DNA of 64,000 nt, from NCBI GenBank assembly GCA_030248135.1, contig JASANC010003532.1, positions 124,001-188,000 on the forward strand. Direction: 5' to 3'. Source of the DNA: Theristus sp. LFF4_11. Lineage: Eukaryota; Nematoda; Chromadorea; Monhysterida; Xyalidae. The translations under genes and the position numbers were made by a program. The notes below the pieces were generated by a model. The model was not told the DNA's origin. It saw only the letters and a list, made by a program, of their open reading frames with translations, and searched no databases. This document shows, one piece after another, positions 33,501 through 46,124 of this stretch. Each line of letters opens with the position of its first letter. Within the stretch, counting starts at the first letter, position 1.

Positions 33501-36500
33501 ATCTTTTCTGTAAGACCTGCGACTCAATGCGGTTGTGGACGTGAAAGGAAACTAGTTTCAATATTTGTGTGGTAATTCAGAATAGCCTAAGTGACCCGGC
33601 CTTATTTAGGAGACTCGGATCTGTTTGCCAATTTTGAATTCCCGCGTCGTGCATGAGAGACTGCTTACCCATCTATGCGCGCATTGAGACGCGGGACCAG
33701 AATAAATGATGTTACATATTGGGCATCTGAACAAAGGGCAGCACGTTGCACTGCTGCTGTAGTAAGTGCCATGCAGCAGCACGTACGTCGCCACCGGCCG
33801 CTGGCTGCCGCGCGCTCCACTGCTCCGCATCGTCGTGGTGCGCCGCGCGCACTTGCGCCAGCACCCGTTTGAACAGCTGCAGCACGTACGTCGACTGCGC
33901 GTCGGTCGTGGCGAGCGCCGCAACGAGCGTCCGCAAGTGGCCGCTGTTGGCGCTGGTGACGATCACGTGCAACGCGCTGTGCACCAGCTGCACGTGCAGC
34001 AGCACACGGTACACGGCGGTGAGCGACGCTGCAACACGCGCACGACAACATCAATGTTGGTGGTCACAATGTGCAGTCAGCTGATTGGTTGCGGCGCACA
34101 CTGTGCACGCTCCACCTCAACAGCAATGCCTGCACAGAATGCACATGCATCACGTGCTCATTAACCAACCAATCAGCTAATTGCACGTGGTAAAGAAATA
34201 GACTGTGAGTAATTGCGGTGTTTTTATTTGCAACTGATTTCAAACGAAAACCAATCGACCGGCTCTAACTGACCAAGTATGGTGTCGGGTTCGTCGTCTC
34301 TGTTGCCGAGGATCGCCAGCATGAATCGAGCGAACAACGCAATCGGGTCGAAGTAGACGGCCGACAGCGTGTCGTCGGCGACGGTGCCGCGCGCGCACAG
34401 CTCGTCCCAGGCGCGGTGCCAGTGCACGCGGTGCTCCGGCGGCACACGCTCGTACTCGGCGCACAGCAGCGGCAGGAGGTCGCCTGCGACACGTGAGCAC
34501 TGTACGCCCATTTGCAGCAGTGTTCAGTGTGGCCGGCGCAAGAGCAGTGTGCAGCAAGCAAGCACTGTGCTATCAGTGAAGCAGAATGTGATCGAAACAG
34601 CGCCGCAGCATTCAGCTGCGTAAACATGCGCGCGTTTGGTTTGACAGTGATATGCAACAGTGCCAATCATGGGCACAGCCAGCTGCACCCACCCAAGCAT
34701 CAAGATCAGTGTGTTCATTCAGCAACCAATCGCAACCACACCGCACACCCCCCCCCCCCTCCCCTGCAACCGACCAACGCAGGACTGCTTCGGCGGCTGC
34801 TGAGCACTGCTCGTCGCAGCGACATCGTTGTCGACCGTCTCCTCATCAGCCATGTCCATCATCAGCTCGTGCTCGATGTTGAACCTGAAGCAGCCGTTCT
34901 TCAATTTAGAACAGTTCAATATTTGAAGAACAAAGAAAACAGAGAGAAGTTTGCAACATTTTACCGTAGCAGCAGCGGAATCATGCGCGCATTGGAGGCG
35001 TCCGGATGCGGCTGGTTGTCAGCAGCGATGCACGCGTGGCAACTGTCAACAAAACGAACGTTCGCGCGGCTCGCTTCCGACGTGATCGCCTGACAAAAGT
35101 GCTCGCTGTTGCTCGTGTTGCGTGCATCTTTACTTCCAACAAGCGTGGAAACGCCTTTTTTTCAATTCACTGACGTTACAACGGCAATTGCTTTGCATTT
35201 TTTTCCTATTTTGTTCAGTTCGCTTCAACCTTTTGCTGTAAACAGGTGTGCTGCATCACGTCCAACACCAGCGACAACGACTCTGATTCAAGCGCTGCCA
35301 GTGCTGGCGGTCGGGCGCCGGCGTCAGTAGCGGCCTGAAAAGTCCAATCGTTGTATTTGGATTCAGTTACTTTTTGTTTCATTTAGTTGCACTTACAGTC
35401 AGTTACTTTTCACTCTAATTGTTACGTTTTTTTACTGAACAAAAGACGCGATGACTGAGGCAATGTTGAATGCAAACGTTCACCTGCAACAATCGTCTGA
35501 CGGGCGCCTCGGGCGAGGCAACCGGTAGCACAGCGTTCGAGACGCGTCGGCACATTGGACAGAGATATTCGCCCAGGCGCGACGAGTACACGTCCGCGCG
35601 ATTCACCGTGTTTCGATCGTCTTCCTGTGACGAGTGGACAATAGTGCATGAGAAAGATTTTGTGGAAATTTTTCGTCAATGATCTGTGATGATATGTGTG
35701 ATCATGTGGCACACAACACGCACGTCTGTTAACCAATTTAGTGAGTGGAAACTGGCTTCGTTAGTGGGTGAACATGCTGATCACAGTGAGCTCGTCACTT
35801 GGAATTTTTTGCTTGTCTTTTGCCGCACACTGCAACAAAATGTAAAATCAACGAACATTAATCGACTGCATGTATCTCCGATGGCACGTGACATGCACGT
35901 GGTGCCTGCAGCTGCGCACGAGCACGCCACGCTGAGGGTCGAGCGAATCGCCGTTTTCACGCTGAACAGAAAAATAAACTTGTTTTGACCATTGTTACTA
36001 TTGTGGATTTATTCAAATGTGTCCGGACTAAAATGACGTCATTAGCTTTAAAAACGCTCGTTTTATCAAAGAAACAGGCACTAAAATTTCAGTTTGATGT
36101 GACTGATTCGACATTCACCATTTGTTTACGGGAAGAAATCGGCTAAACGGAAAGCCTGGTGAACGACAAGCGCATGCATGTGTTGCGGCACATGACGTCA
36201 TTTCAGTGGGACACGTTTGAAAAAAATAGGTCCTACACGGTTGCATCACACTGGCCGCGCATTTTATGCATTTTATTGATTGGTTACAAAGCAGATGCAT
36301 TACATACAATCAGTCAGTGTGTGGAGCATTTGGACGCAAGAATTGCATCTCACAGTGCACCCCAATTCATATTTCCTTCAAACTGCGTGTTTCGCTATTA
36401 TTGCCAGTCGAAATGCCTCAAATGCTCGAACAAAACGAACAAGATCGAACGAGTTCTCCATGTGAGCGCTCGTGAGCGCGCGACGTCGCTGCGCGAAATG

Positions 36501-39500
36501 CGCGCGCACTCGGTCGGTCTGCTCGGCCACCAGTCGCCGCAGTGTCTCGTGTCTCAATTTCTCCGACCGCCGTTTCTCGTTGCCGTTTGCTGGTGCGTCC
36601 AATTCCGAGCCAGAGTCGTCGTCAGAGTCGGGCGTGACGCTCAGAATGCGCGCCGCCTCGTCTGACTCTACGAATTCGATGTCCGTCAGCACGTCGAACG
36701 CTGGTTGGCCGGCCGGACGCATGTGACCAATGACTGAACAGCAATAAAAAAACGGGCAGAAGTCAAACACACCAGCGCTGATTGATTTTGATTTTGATTG
36801 GCTACGCAACAGTGTTTTTTTTCTTTAACTTGAAAGGAGTGAATTTCATGTTCGACATCCAATGTTCAAGTTGCAGACTGGTGTTGAACGGGTAATTGTG
36901 AAAATACGAGACAAGTCACTCATTGCCCAAATCACCCACTCACGCTGACCGTCTATACAACCTAATAACCATGGAGTTTGGTGTATTTGCGTTTCTGGCA
37001 CCGTCGGGAGAAACGAAGTGTCGTTGACAAACACAATGTGACTAACGGCTGCTCGGCATGCACACAGCAACGAGTGCGAACGGCTCGCGCGCTGTGTGCG
37101 CCGCCGTCACGTTGCAGATGACGCAGTGATATTCATCAGTGTCACGCTGCTCTTCAGACGGTGCTTTCTGTTCCGTAGTTTGAGACGTGTCCATCGGCTG
37201 ATAAGAAAAAACCTCAAGATTGTTGGACATCAGCAAAAATGTGTCTGTTATTACGAAATGCAGTTTTTTTCTGTTTTTCACTGTCAACCAATAGCTTTGC
37301 TGAGGACCTCAACCTCGTCTGTTTTCGTGTTTTCGTCAATCTCGAGTGCGATTTGTCCGGTTTCGGATCGTTTCTCATCCGACAACAACTTCGCCATCAC
37401 ACGTTGTTGGCGTTGACTGAAAAACGCAGAAAACTGAAAACTTTTAAACAAATGGCGACGGAGCGGACAAATCATATGCGAGTGGTGGACGTGCGCAGAC
37501 TGAATGTCCCCGCAAATCGAGCTCACCTGAACGCGTGCATCAGCTGCTGCTGTCGGCGTTTCGCAGCGGCTCGCCGCGCCTCGGTGCTGCGTGCAGCCGT
37601 CTGTCTCGTGTCGCTGGTGCTCGTCGACAAGCGCGCTGCAGCGCCGTGACGCCGCAACGACGCGCAGATGCGCTCGAGCTCGCGGCGGCACTCGGCGTCT
37701 GCGTCGCCATTCATCGCTTATTTTTTCCTTATTTCGCAGTCAAACAGAAACATTCTAGGGAAGTACAGAAGCTGAAAGGGTTCGAAAACTTCCGAGTGCA
37801 GTTCGATTTTGATAAATTGGGTGAGCGAGTTGGCATCAGCGTATCACAACGACAAGTACAGCCCCACTCAGTTGATGATTGCGCTCGCTCGCAGTTTGCA
37901 CCGATCCACCAATCATCGCATGGCATCGATCATTTTGCGCAGTGATCGAATGTGCCCGTACATTTCGCGCTGAGACGCAGACCCCGCCCAACCGTATCCA
38001 CATCCATCACCACCAGTACCGTTGCGCCCCGCCCCTAACCTACCAGTATTATAGACGTGCGCGAGCACACGCCCAATGACCGCACGGGCGTCACTGTCCT
38101 CGTGCTCACTGCTGGTCAATCCCGCCAACTCGCACTCGTCCACTTGCGGCGGCCGCCAAATGCCTTCCGACGGGTCAGTCGGTTCGCTCGTCGCACCCAA
38201 CGGCTCCGCCTTGCGTCTGTGGATGCGCACCAACAGCGACGCGATCGATTCGTTGCTGGTCAACGCCGGCAGACTGTGAACGGATCTGGCATTTTTCGGG
38301 TGATTTTTTTTTGTGGAGTTGCAAGAGGTGCTCCTGGAGTTTTGAGCGGAAATTTCCCTAATTCTCTAATTTCGCACATTCGAAAGCAACATCTGCGTAG
38401 GAGGCTGGTTTGAGCAATAAGCCAATCAGCTTCTATGCGAACAAATGTAGCACCAGTGGAAAACACGAGCACACAGACATTCCCACGATTTCGTCGTTTT
38501 CGCTGTCCGGTGTGGACACGTTCGAAACGCGAGCGCACAAGTTCGTGAACACCGAGTCGCACGTGTACACCGAGTACAGGTAGCGCAGCGATGCGTGCAC
38601 GTCCGTGCCAGGGGTCGCCTGGAGAACGCCAATGGCAGCTTTCATTCATTGAACCGCGCAGTTATTTGCTAAAGTAGCATATCAACGCAAAATAACCAAT
38701 TCTCAAAATCAACAAACCGAAGCAGAAACACTTGAATTAACTTAAATATTTTTCAAAGTACAAAATCGAACCATATTACCGAGACAGTGTGATTTTCGTC
38801 GACGACATTTATCGCCAACCTCAACAGATGCAACGCCAATGCGAGCGACTCTTCCGATACGGACGGCGGCTCCGACCAGCACTGAATGTTCGTGTGCAAA
38901 TTATTGTTGGTTAGCTGCTCGACATCGTAACGTTCGCTGTTTACGACCAATTGTGAAGCAGCCAACCTTGTACAAGATGACAAATATGGCAGCATGCAGC
39001 GAACGACAGGCCAGCAGACGGGTGCAGCGATTGTTGCTCGCGCACAACGGCAGCCGGTAGGGCGGCCAAATGTCACCGGTGCTCTTGCTGCTCGGACGAA
39101 TGCTGCAAAACACACACAAGTCAGTGAATGCTAATTTGACAAAAAAACAGTCTTTCACAGAGCATTTGGCAGAGCGGGTTGAGATGCAAGCACAACATGT
39201 GATCCGCTTGCAAATTACGCTCACTTGATTATTGTTTCTGTCGCTCAACTCATTTGTATTCAAATCGGAACGGAACAACAAAGCAAACCGCCAGACAAGA
39301 CAGACATTCAAGGTTCAGAAACAAATGAAAACCGTTTCCGCCAACGAACAACTGAGTGTATCGTCTCATGGCAGCCGCATATTCACGCTGATGCATCGAG
39401 CGCAGCTGCACGTGCAGTGGGTCGAAATGGCGCGTCCAAACAATCGCTGCAATCGAGAGACAACTTACATGCTGACTGACTGGGTATCAAGTAACAGGTG

Positions 39501-42500
39501 AACTAAGTTTTCTGAAAGAAAAATGAATAGATGGAAATGAGTAAGTTGCTGTAATTGACGCTCTCACATTTCGGCACATAGGTTCCCTGCGTTTGATCGC
39601 TGCCAACCTGTGGCTCTCGGTAGATGCTGATCTGAATAAAAAATCGATAAATTAGACGTTTTTGTTTGCTGACATTCAAAAAAGCGCACAATTTCACAAA
39701 CGCAAAACCGAACCTCAGGCAACAATTTATCGAAGTAGCTCTCTATGGTGTCGTCCAGACTGCCTTTCAACGGCAGATGCTCGCGCAGTTGACTGTACGT
39801 TCGATCGCCCATCGCCAAAACATTCGCCATCTCAACGCGCACCGTTTCCTCGTTTGATAATCCTGAAGATCTCCGATTAAAAATGGCTCTCTTGTGAAAC
39901 GTTTGCAGACCATAAATGACCAGACGAGAACTATGCGAGCACGCAATTTCACTGGTAAACACAAACTACAGTTCTCAGCAACGAGCAACCGGACCACACG
40001 AACGCCGAAGCCAAACGGTGCCCACTAGCCATTGTTGAGTCTGTGCGCAGCGAGTGTCGCAATCAGCCGCAATGCTGATTCCAGCATCGGCATCGTCCAC
40101 TCAGGTCGCATCAATGCGTCTGCATAGGTGACAACGCACTGGGCGTACGTGAAGAAACGACGCAGGTGAAAACTGCAAAAGAACCCTTCGACTGTAATGA
40201 TTGTCGCCTGGTCCCATCTAAATGTGTAGTCAATACTGTGGCTCAGCTGTTCGGGCTGAATCAGTAGTCAAACCAGCTCGATACGCAAACCGCATGCCAG
40301 CGATTCAAATTCCATGCAGTCCAAATTGCTCGGTTTTGTCGACTTTATTTCAATAAAAGTTTGCTGAAAACTCAAAAAATGCCGATCGGTTGCGCAATTT
40401 ACCGATCGAAAATCATGATCACCGCCCAGTCGACTGGCTCGATGCTGGAAACGCACATCTGGAAAATCGACAAAAAAAACACTCGAATGTTGCTGTGGAG
40501 ATCGCCAGATAAAAGCAATGAGACCGCGGCAACACGCAAACGAGCCTGCATCAAGAACAGATCGATGTTGACGAAGGTCGCTGCGAACGAATTCTGAACG
40601 TAGAGGTACGCCTGGTACTGGATTTCATTGCCGCTTCGTATCCACATTTGATTCGCGATTTCAGTTCGGCCGACCTTTAAAAACAGAAAACAAACACACA
40701 GTTGCGCTCGAGTTTCGGACATTCACAAATTCGAACCGGTTCAGCGAATGATAGTTCCACCTTCCACCATGGTGCTGCACGCATGGACGTGAGCTCAAAA
40801 TGAGCCCGCTAGCAGCGGTTGCTGCCACCGTCGCACCTGAATCTGCAGCGGGTGCATGAGCAGCTGCCGCACGAACGTCTGATCGTCGGGCAGCGCGATG
40901 CGCAACTCGAGCGCCGTGGCCGCTTGCGCCAGGAACATGCCGTAGTAGCGGTGCAGCGGCAGATGGAACGTCAACTTCAGGCGGCACATCTGAAGTGTTG
41001 TCGTTGTTTTGTTGCCCCCTTTTTATTCTTACCCAACGCCCTTGGGGAAAGGCAGTGTCGCAATGTTTTATTGTCCACCACATGGGCGGCGACGTTGGAA
41101 GCCGTTTTTCTGCTATAGCAGTGGGCGTTGGGCAAGCTGCGCTGGTATGCATGGGCGCGATGTCACTAAAGTCACATCTGCAGTGCACAGAACGCTGCAA
41201 ATCGCATTCATTCGCAAAGTGACACAAAAAACGAGTGACGCCGTCCAACAACGAACGTCAAACATCGCCGTTTCGAGCATTCGAATACCGGTGAACCACT
41301 GTTTCAAATTGCGAATCATCATCTCGATGACGGTGCAGAGGCGCGCTGCTGATTCCTGCGAGTCAGAAGACGGAAGTAAATATCAGAAAGACAACAGCGA
41401 CCGTTGTTGTTGTTGTTGTTGTTGTGATTTTTAGGCGATGTTTTTAGCCAGGGCTAACCCAGAGAAGCGTACAGAACGCCACTGAGTAGGGCGCCCATCG
41501 AGTTTTCTCTGTCATTAAGTGCCTACATACCCCTCGGCGGGGCTCGATCCCCCGAGCGCACAGACAGTCTAACGCACTACCACTAGGCCACGAGGGTGAA
41601 TGAGGATTTCACGGTATTTTCACCTTATGCGTTTACAAGTTACATTCACCCATTACCAATTTTTTTCGGTTCTGCGACTGAATACTTTGCAGACGCGTAA
41701 AGAAAACCAGTTTGAATCTTTATGTGGCAAATCAAAACAGCCTAAATGACTCTGCCTTGTTTAGGGGACTCGGATCCCTTAATCAATTAACCCTTAATGA
41801 ATTCGCGCGTCGTGCATGTAACTGCTTACATATCTATCTGCGCATTGAATCTCGGGACCAAAATAAAAGTGCCTAGCTAGTTTATTTGCAGTGTACACCA
41901 CCAACCTGCGTGTCACACGCTCTCACCAAACACCAGAGCACCGAGGAAGCGCCCTCCAGCTCGGCCGTGTACGCCCAATAGTAAAACCGTGACTCGTGCT
42001 CAACGTGTTCACCTCTGACGAGTCGCGTGTTCACGTTCATGCCTGCACGAAATCGCCCATATCAGTTTTATATTGAGATCTTTGTTCCGAGTTTTTGTCT
42101 TGATTGGTCGCAAATGTACAGAGGCGTTTACACAGAGATGCGAACGAATAGAAGTTGGAAGACGTTTGCGCTGTTCTGTATCTGTATGATATACGCATAA
42201 TGAGCTTACGGTTTTGGTGCACTTCACTCACAACTTTCATCGGCCCACCGCACCACTCACTAATGAGCGAGTGGCTACAAATGGTGCTGTTCAATAATGC
42301 AAAAAACGCCTTGTTATGTTCAAAAGATCAAACCATCCAGAAGCGATACTATCAGTTTTATTGTCATTTTCAACGTGGTCGCACGACGACGCACCTTGCA
42401 TCACGGACAGCACGGTGCACCAGTGCTCCAAGGCTGCCTGATCGTCAAGGAACGCCCTGGCCAGAGGTCGATGCGTGAGCACACTGTTCAAATCGGTGAT

Positions 42501-45500
42501 CAGCGGCCAATATTGGTGGTGTTCAATGGCTGGCGAATCGCATGACAGCACGCGGTGATCCAACGGTGACGGCTCATCTGCGTGGAAACGAACAGTTGGC
42601 AAAAACTTTCAAACAGCGATGTCTAATACTCGACCGTCACGATCACAATGCTCAAGGCCCGTTTCGCATGCAAGTTGAGTGGGGCCACCACCACCACACG
42701 CACACGCACCGGTGTCAGCGAGCAAGCCCGATCGTTGCAGGTTACTCCTCAGCATGCCCCATACGCAGGCGATCATCAACCTGAAACACAAGACGAAACA
42801 CACCGTGAAGCGATAAAGCGAGCACGCCTGCTAAAAAACTGTTCTCTGTTTCTGTTGTGTTTTGGCTTGCCTACTCATGGTGTCTTACACTTCTCTGGTA
42901 TTATGCCGTGCACTGCAGAATAAAACTGAACTGAACTAAACTAAACTGAAAACACGGTCTCTCCACGTCACTGAGCAGCACAAAACTGAAAGCAACATCA
43001 CCGAAAACCATATGGCACCCGCACACCGACCTGACCAGCGGGAAGCGCTCGTTCAACTGGACACAGTTGCGTTCGCCGCTGAGAATCTGCACGGAGATGT
43101 GCACGATTCTGTTGGACAAACTGTCGCCGGATGATTGGCGTTGCTGTTGCGCGCTACTCTGCAGACGGAGCAGCTGCGCCGTGCGCCCGTAGTACGAGAA
43201 GAAGCTGGCAGCAAACGTGCGCTGCAATGCATCCATGTGTACCGGCTGAGTGGCTGAGTGGATAGCACTTGGGACTTCCAATCGGAAGGCCCGGGTTCGA
43301 ATACGCTCGTGACCACTCGGCTGCCCCGGGTTGCGTCGGGCTTAATGGTTCGGCAGCATAAACATCGGCTTTCTTGATTCACAAGATTGCTGTTCCGGTG
43401 GCGAGGAACTTAATGACATCGCGCCCATGCATACCAGCGCAGCTTGCCCAACGACCACTTCTATAACAGGAAACCTGCTTCCAACGTCGCAGCCCATGTG
43501 GTGGACAATAAAAAATTGCGACACTGCCTTTCCCCAAGGGCGTTGGGTAAAGGGGCAACAAACAACAACAACAACATCCGTGTGCAAATCCGCTGTGACT
43601 GGTCGGAAATGGTGGAATTCAAAAAACAGTGCCTTTTACACACGCCAACCTTGAAATCATCCTCCGGCAGTATGCTCAACAGAAACGTGACCAGTGTTTG
43701 CGGATACGAAAGGCGCACGAGCCAAAACGTCAGCTCATCCAGCAGCGTCGACATGTCAAGTGTGCCGGCAAGACAGGCACATTCTGCGATGCAAATTCAA
43801 CAATAGAAGATTTTCCGGGGGGGGCTAGTCTGGAAATTGTGCGGTGGAAATTGGAAATTCCGGACATTTCACTGGTGCGATAAACGAGTTTTCGTTTTAT
43901 TTTTCGCTCGCGACAATAACTCCGGCAAAGTGGCCAATGCCAATCGTCTGTAACGTGAAATACCAACCAAATTCCTCAGCATCCTGTTCATTACAAATGG
44001 ACGTCATCGACTGAATGGCTGATTTCAGCATTTCCTGGCTCGTCTCATCACGATACTTACGGCCGTCCAACACGGACTCTGCCACCATGTCATCTGGCGA
44101 CAGTGCTGAAATGTTGAAAATCGTGTAATGATCAGCAACTGAAGTGAGAAAAAACGGCAGAAAGAACACACCGGTGCAGATGTGCGTGTACAGGGTTTTG
44201 TCGAGCAATTGGTCCGCGATCAAGCGTCTCATCACACCGCCAATGTTCGTGTAACCATTCAGAAACACAACCAACGGAGCGACCGACTTCGCAAACTCCT
44301 CCGTTTGTTCGTCTGCAAACGGAGAGACACAGTCGAAAATCGAAATCGGAAATGCTCTGCGAACGTCAAACTGCTCAAGTGGTTCAAAGACAAGATATTG
44401 AAAACGGCACATCATTGAAGCGACACCTGCATCTGATGCTGGTCAGGTCAAAGTACAGAGGTAGGAATATCCGAATGGAATGTTGACGTTCAAAATGCTT
44501 ACTTGCAGTGATAAACACGCACACACAGGCAATCGGCAGAGAATAAAAAGAACTCTGAAAAAAAGCTCCCGAACGCACCAATGATCTCATGTTCACATTG
44601 AGCGACCAAATAGAACTGCGCCCTCATGCGATGCAGCAAACGACCAATCAGCTTCGGCAGCATGAACGACGCCACAGACACGAGCGCCCCACTGCGTTGC
44701 GCCGCCGTGCTTGCGCTCGACCTGTTGTTACGCGCTGCGTTTGGCCCGTGACGCGAACAGAAACTGAACACGGAGAATTGATACAATTGAATTGAGTGCA
44801 CTGCAGTGCATAAACGAAATGCAGCACGTTTGGTTGAATGGATTCGGTTGGTCAATAAGTTGTGTGCGCCAATCAGTTTGAAAAATGCAACCGATCAAAT
44901 CTTACAGTTATAACCATTTGCAACTGGCAGAAACGTGAGATATGACAAAAATTGATCTCTCCATCTGCACGCCCTAGCCATAGCCATTTGTCCATTCGCA
45001 CCACAGTGCCCACCCCCTTGCCGCATACCCGTCCTGCAGCATGACAGTGGCATCGCCACAATCACAGGCGCCGCCAGCCTGCGACCAGAATCGATTGTAG
45101 TCGTGCTCAGCGTGGTCGGCGTGCTTGAAGCAGCTGACGCACAGCGACATGCACTGCGACAGAGCGCACGTGCGACACCGGTACGCAATCGCGTTCGGCT
45201 CCCACACGAAGCCGCATCGCTCGCTGCAGTCCGTCGAGGCGACTGAAGAGTGCGGTGTGTGAGCGGTTGGCAAAGACGGACAAGAGCGTCTGGTGCAGTT
45301 GCGACGGCATTGTGAACTCGGCACCGCAAACAAAATGATGGTTTCACAACACCATGAAAAATTGTGCGCCTTATGAGCACTAAAGTTCTGAAGTGTCTCA
45401 ATCAGCCTTTGCGGAATCGGCACCGCACCAGGACCGGTCACATTTCACGGCGCATCGCGCCAATAAGCCGATGATTTTGTGTTGTTTGTTTCTGTTGTGT

Positions 45501-46124
45501 TTTGGCTTGCATGGTGTCTTACGCTTCTCTGGTATCATGCCATGCACTGCAGAACAAAACTGACTGAATGAACCGACTTTGCTCCTCGAACGCATCAATC
45601 GGTTCTCCGCCAGCGAGCAGCCATTTGCAGCGTGTCTGCGTTGCTGGCTCGCTCAGTGTCGGGTCGAGTTCGGTCACGGAGTCGAGGAAACTGTCCACGG
45701 CACGCAACGCTCCGCTCAGGTCGGCTGCCTTTGACTGATCGCGTTCATCATGCTTCTCGTTGTCGAGCCGCGTGGAGCTGCCTGGAAATAACAACAACGC
45801 ATGTCAGTAAGTCGTACATTTGCGGGCACTTTCGACAGCGGTTTGATACGGGCATAATCACCAAATACGGCCAAATTGTCGTTCATCAATAACACTTGGC
45901 TGCTTGGAAAGGCAAAACAAAGCTGACGAATTCTGTAACTCAGTTTATGGTTTTCTCAGCTGATGATCAGCTCAGTTTCTCAAACGCAAACGCAGCAACG
46001 CACCAGGCTTCACACCAGCGGCTTGCAGCTCTGAGCAAAGTTCGTGCAAGCGTTTGCCTGCCTCTTGGTCACTTGAAGACGACAGCAGACCGTTCAACAA
46101 TTTCGAAGGGTCGTACGTTGGCAT
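30519..46124 (-). CDS. UBR3: E3 ubiquitin-protein ligase UBR3
   Basis: Very large RING-type ubiquitin ligase of the UBR family. The start ATG (46124-46122, in-frame stop upstream) begins MPTYDPSKLLNGLL; exon 1 ends at 46004. Exon 2 has KWLLAGGEPIDAF. The UBR-box exon (45029-45242) has AYRCRTCALSQCMSLC, HADHAEHDYNRFWSQAGG and ACDCGD, closely UBR3-like. Landmarks follow in UBR3 order: LDELTFWLVRLSYPQTLVTF (43640-43760), SNRIVHISVQ (43040-43110), YWPLITDLNSVL (42400-42540), EHVEHESRFYY (about 41990), HLPLHRYYGMFLAQA (40840-40989), NQMWIRSGNEIQYQA (40560-40675). The RING is split over exons: YHCVICN (37130), SCRHHVHVTCHRRYM (35900) and YLCPMCRR (35570). The C-terminal UBR-leader domain includes PRHYDQLFEHYIGRACRRC (32430), GYGTGVLLC, VWGSVYLDKHGEEDRRL (31220) and the last exon 30519-30657 (GIPLLLCERRYAALQRQW). 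Introns are loaded with SINEs, MITEs and minisatellites. Some weakly conserved exons have approximate borders. Confidence 0.94.
30671..31108. repeat. 33-bp minisatellite, about 13 units, with two alternating variants
   Basis: GCTGATTGG recurs 14 times at exact 33-bp spacing from 30671. Most neighbouring units alternate between GATTGGGTATC and GATTGGTTATC, so the working unit is largely a 66-bp dimer. Because 33 is a multiple of three, all six frames tend to stay open. It lies in the last intron of UBR3, starting 14 bp from the acceptor of the terminal exon. Confidence 0.95.
32741..32952. repeat. 53-bp tandem repeat, four units
   Basis: GAATTAGAATTAAAACAACT starts at 32741, 32794, 32847 and 32900. 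Units alternate between ACAACTGCCC and ACAACTACCC. On the minus strand each unit holds GTGGTACGTGCTCGG, a donor-like motif. The 3' end of a UBR3 exon lies inside the right-hand end of the array. Confidence 0.93.
33530..33712 (+). repeat. Dispersed repeat R5, copy 1
   Basis: About 180 bp with TTATTTAGGAGACTCGGATC, CGCGTCGTGCATGAGAGACT and GCGGGACCAGAATAAA. These match a second copy at 41662-41868 in the same order. It lies in a UBR3 intron. The family is unknown. Confidence 0.7.
34075..34195 (+). repeat. CCAAT-type foldback repeat, copy 3
   Basis: Begins CAGCTGATTGGTTGCGGCGC and ends AACCAACCAATCAGCTAATT, so the ends are clear inverted repeats. The centre AATGCCTGCACAGAATGCAC is shared with copy 2. 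It lies in a UBR3 intron and is the best example of the family's foldback structure. Confidence 0.72.
35999..36235 (+). mobile_element. MITE family 2, copy 5
   Basis: TATTGTGGATTTATTC to AATAGGTCCTA, about 237 bp, in the UBR3 intron before the RING exon with RGVLVRSC. Its end is about 35 bp from that acceptor. Confidence 0.87.
40999..41175 (-). mobile_element. tRNA-derived SINE family 1, 5'-truncated copy
   Basis: Minus-strand copy of the 3' two thirds of the element at 43243: it shares CCCAACGCCCTTGGGGAAAG, CCACCACATGGGC and GCATGGGCGCGATGTCA (as read on the plus strand), and ends in a CAA-type tail (GTTGTCGTTGTTTTGTTG on the plus strand). It lies in a UBR3 intron with the tail about 9 bp from the acceptor of the exon starting at 40989. 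It is in the same orientation as the gene. Confidence 0.85.
41402..41602 (-). mobile_element. tRNA-derived SINE family 2
   Basis: The minus strand starts with a tRNA-like head: CCCTCG and CGAGGG form an acceptor-type stem, GTGGCCTAGTGG is a good A box, and a perfect CGGGG/CCCCG T stem encloses GATCGAG at the B box. No proper anticodon stem forms, so this is not a working tRNA gene. The 3' end is a CAA microsatellite (GTT repeat at 41403-41424 on the plus strand). It lies in a UBR3 intron. Confidence 0.8.
41662..41868 (+). repeat. Dispersed repeat R5, copy 2
   Basis: Matches 33530-33712 through TTGTTTAGGGGACTCGGATC, CGCGCGTCGTGCATGTAACT and CTCGGGACCAAAATAAA. It sits next to the SINE family 2 copy in the same UBR3 intron. 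Confidence 0.7.
42845..42955 (+). repeat. Dispersed repeat R6, copy 1 (SINE-like 3' end)
   Basis: TTTCTGTTGTGTTTTGGCTT, then CATGGTGTCTTACACTTCTC and GTGCACTGCAGAATAAAACT with a tail of AACTGA/AACTAA repeats. The same blocks occur at 45485-45570. The simple tail suggests a retroposon 3' end. It lies in a UBR3 intron. Confidence 0.65.
43243..43576 (+). mobile_element. tRNA-derived SINE family 1, full-length copy
   Basis: The tRNA-like head has an A box (GTGGCTGAGTGGATAGCAC) and a B box (GGGTTCGAATACG); the body is about 250 bp, followed by a CAA-repeat tail at 43556-43576. The head is not a complete functional tRNA cloverleaf. It is inserted antisense in a UBR3 intron, with its 5' end about 20 bp from the acceptor of the exon starting at 43221. 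RNA polymerase III promoter boxes look intact. Confidence 0.88.
45485..45570 (+). repeat. Dispersed repeat R6, copy 2
   Basis: TTTCTGTTGTGTTTTGGCTT, CATGGTGTCTTACGCTTCTC and CATGCACTGCAGAACAAAAC match copy 1 at 42845. It is in the UBR3 intron between exon 2 and the UBR-box exon. Confidence 0.65.

Noticed and set aside
41540..41602. A tRNA gene on the minus strand
   Set aside because: Acceptor and T stems are good, but no anticodon stem-loop forms, and a body with a CAA tail follows. It is a SINE head.
43243..43330. A tRNA gene on the plus strand
   Set aside because: A and B boxes are present but the cloverleaf is incomplete, and a 250-bp body with a CAA tail follows. A second truncated copy supports a SINE.
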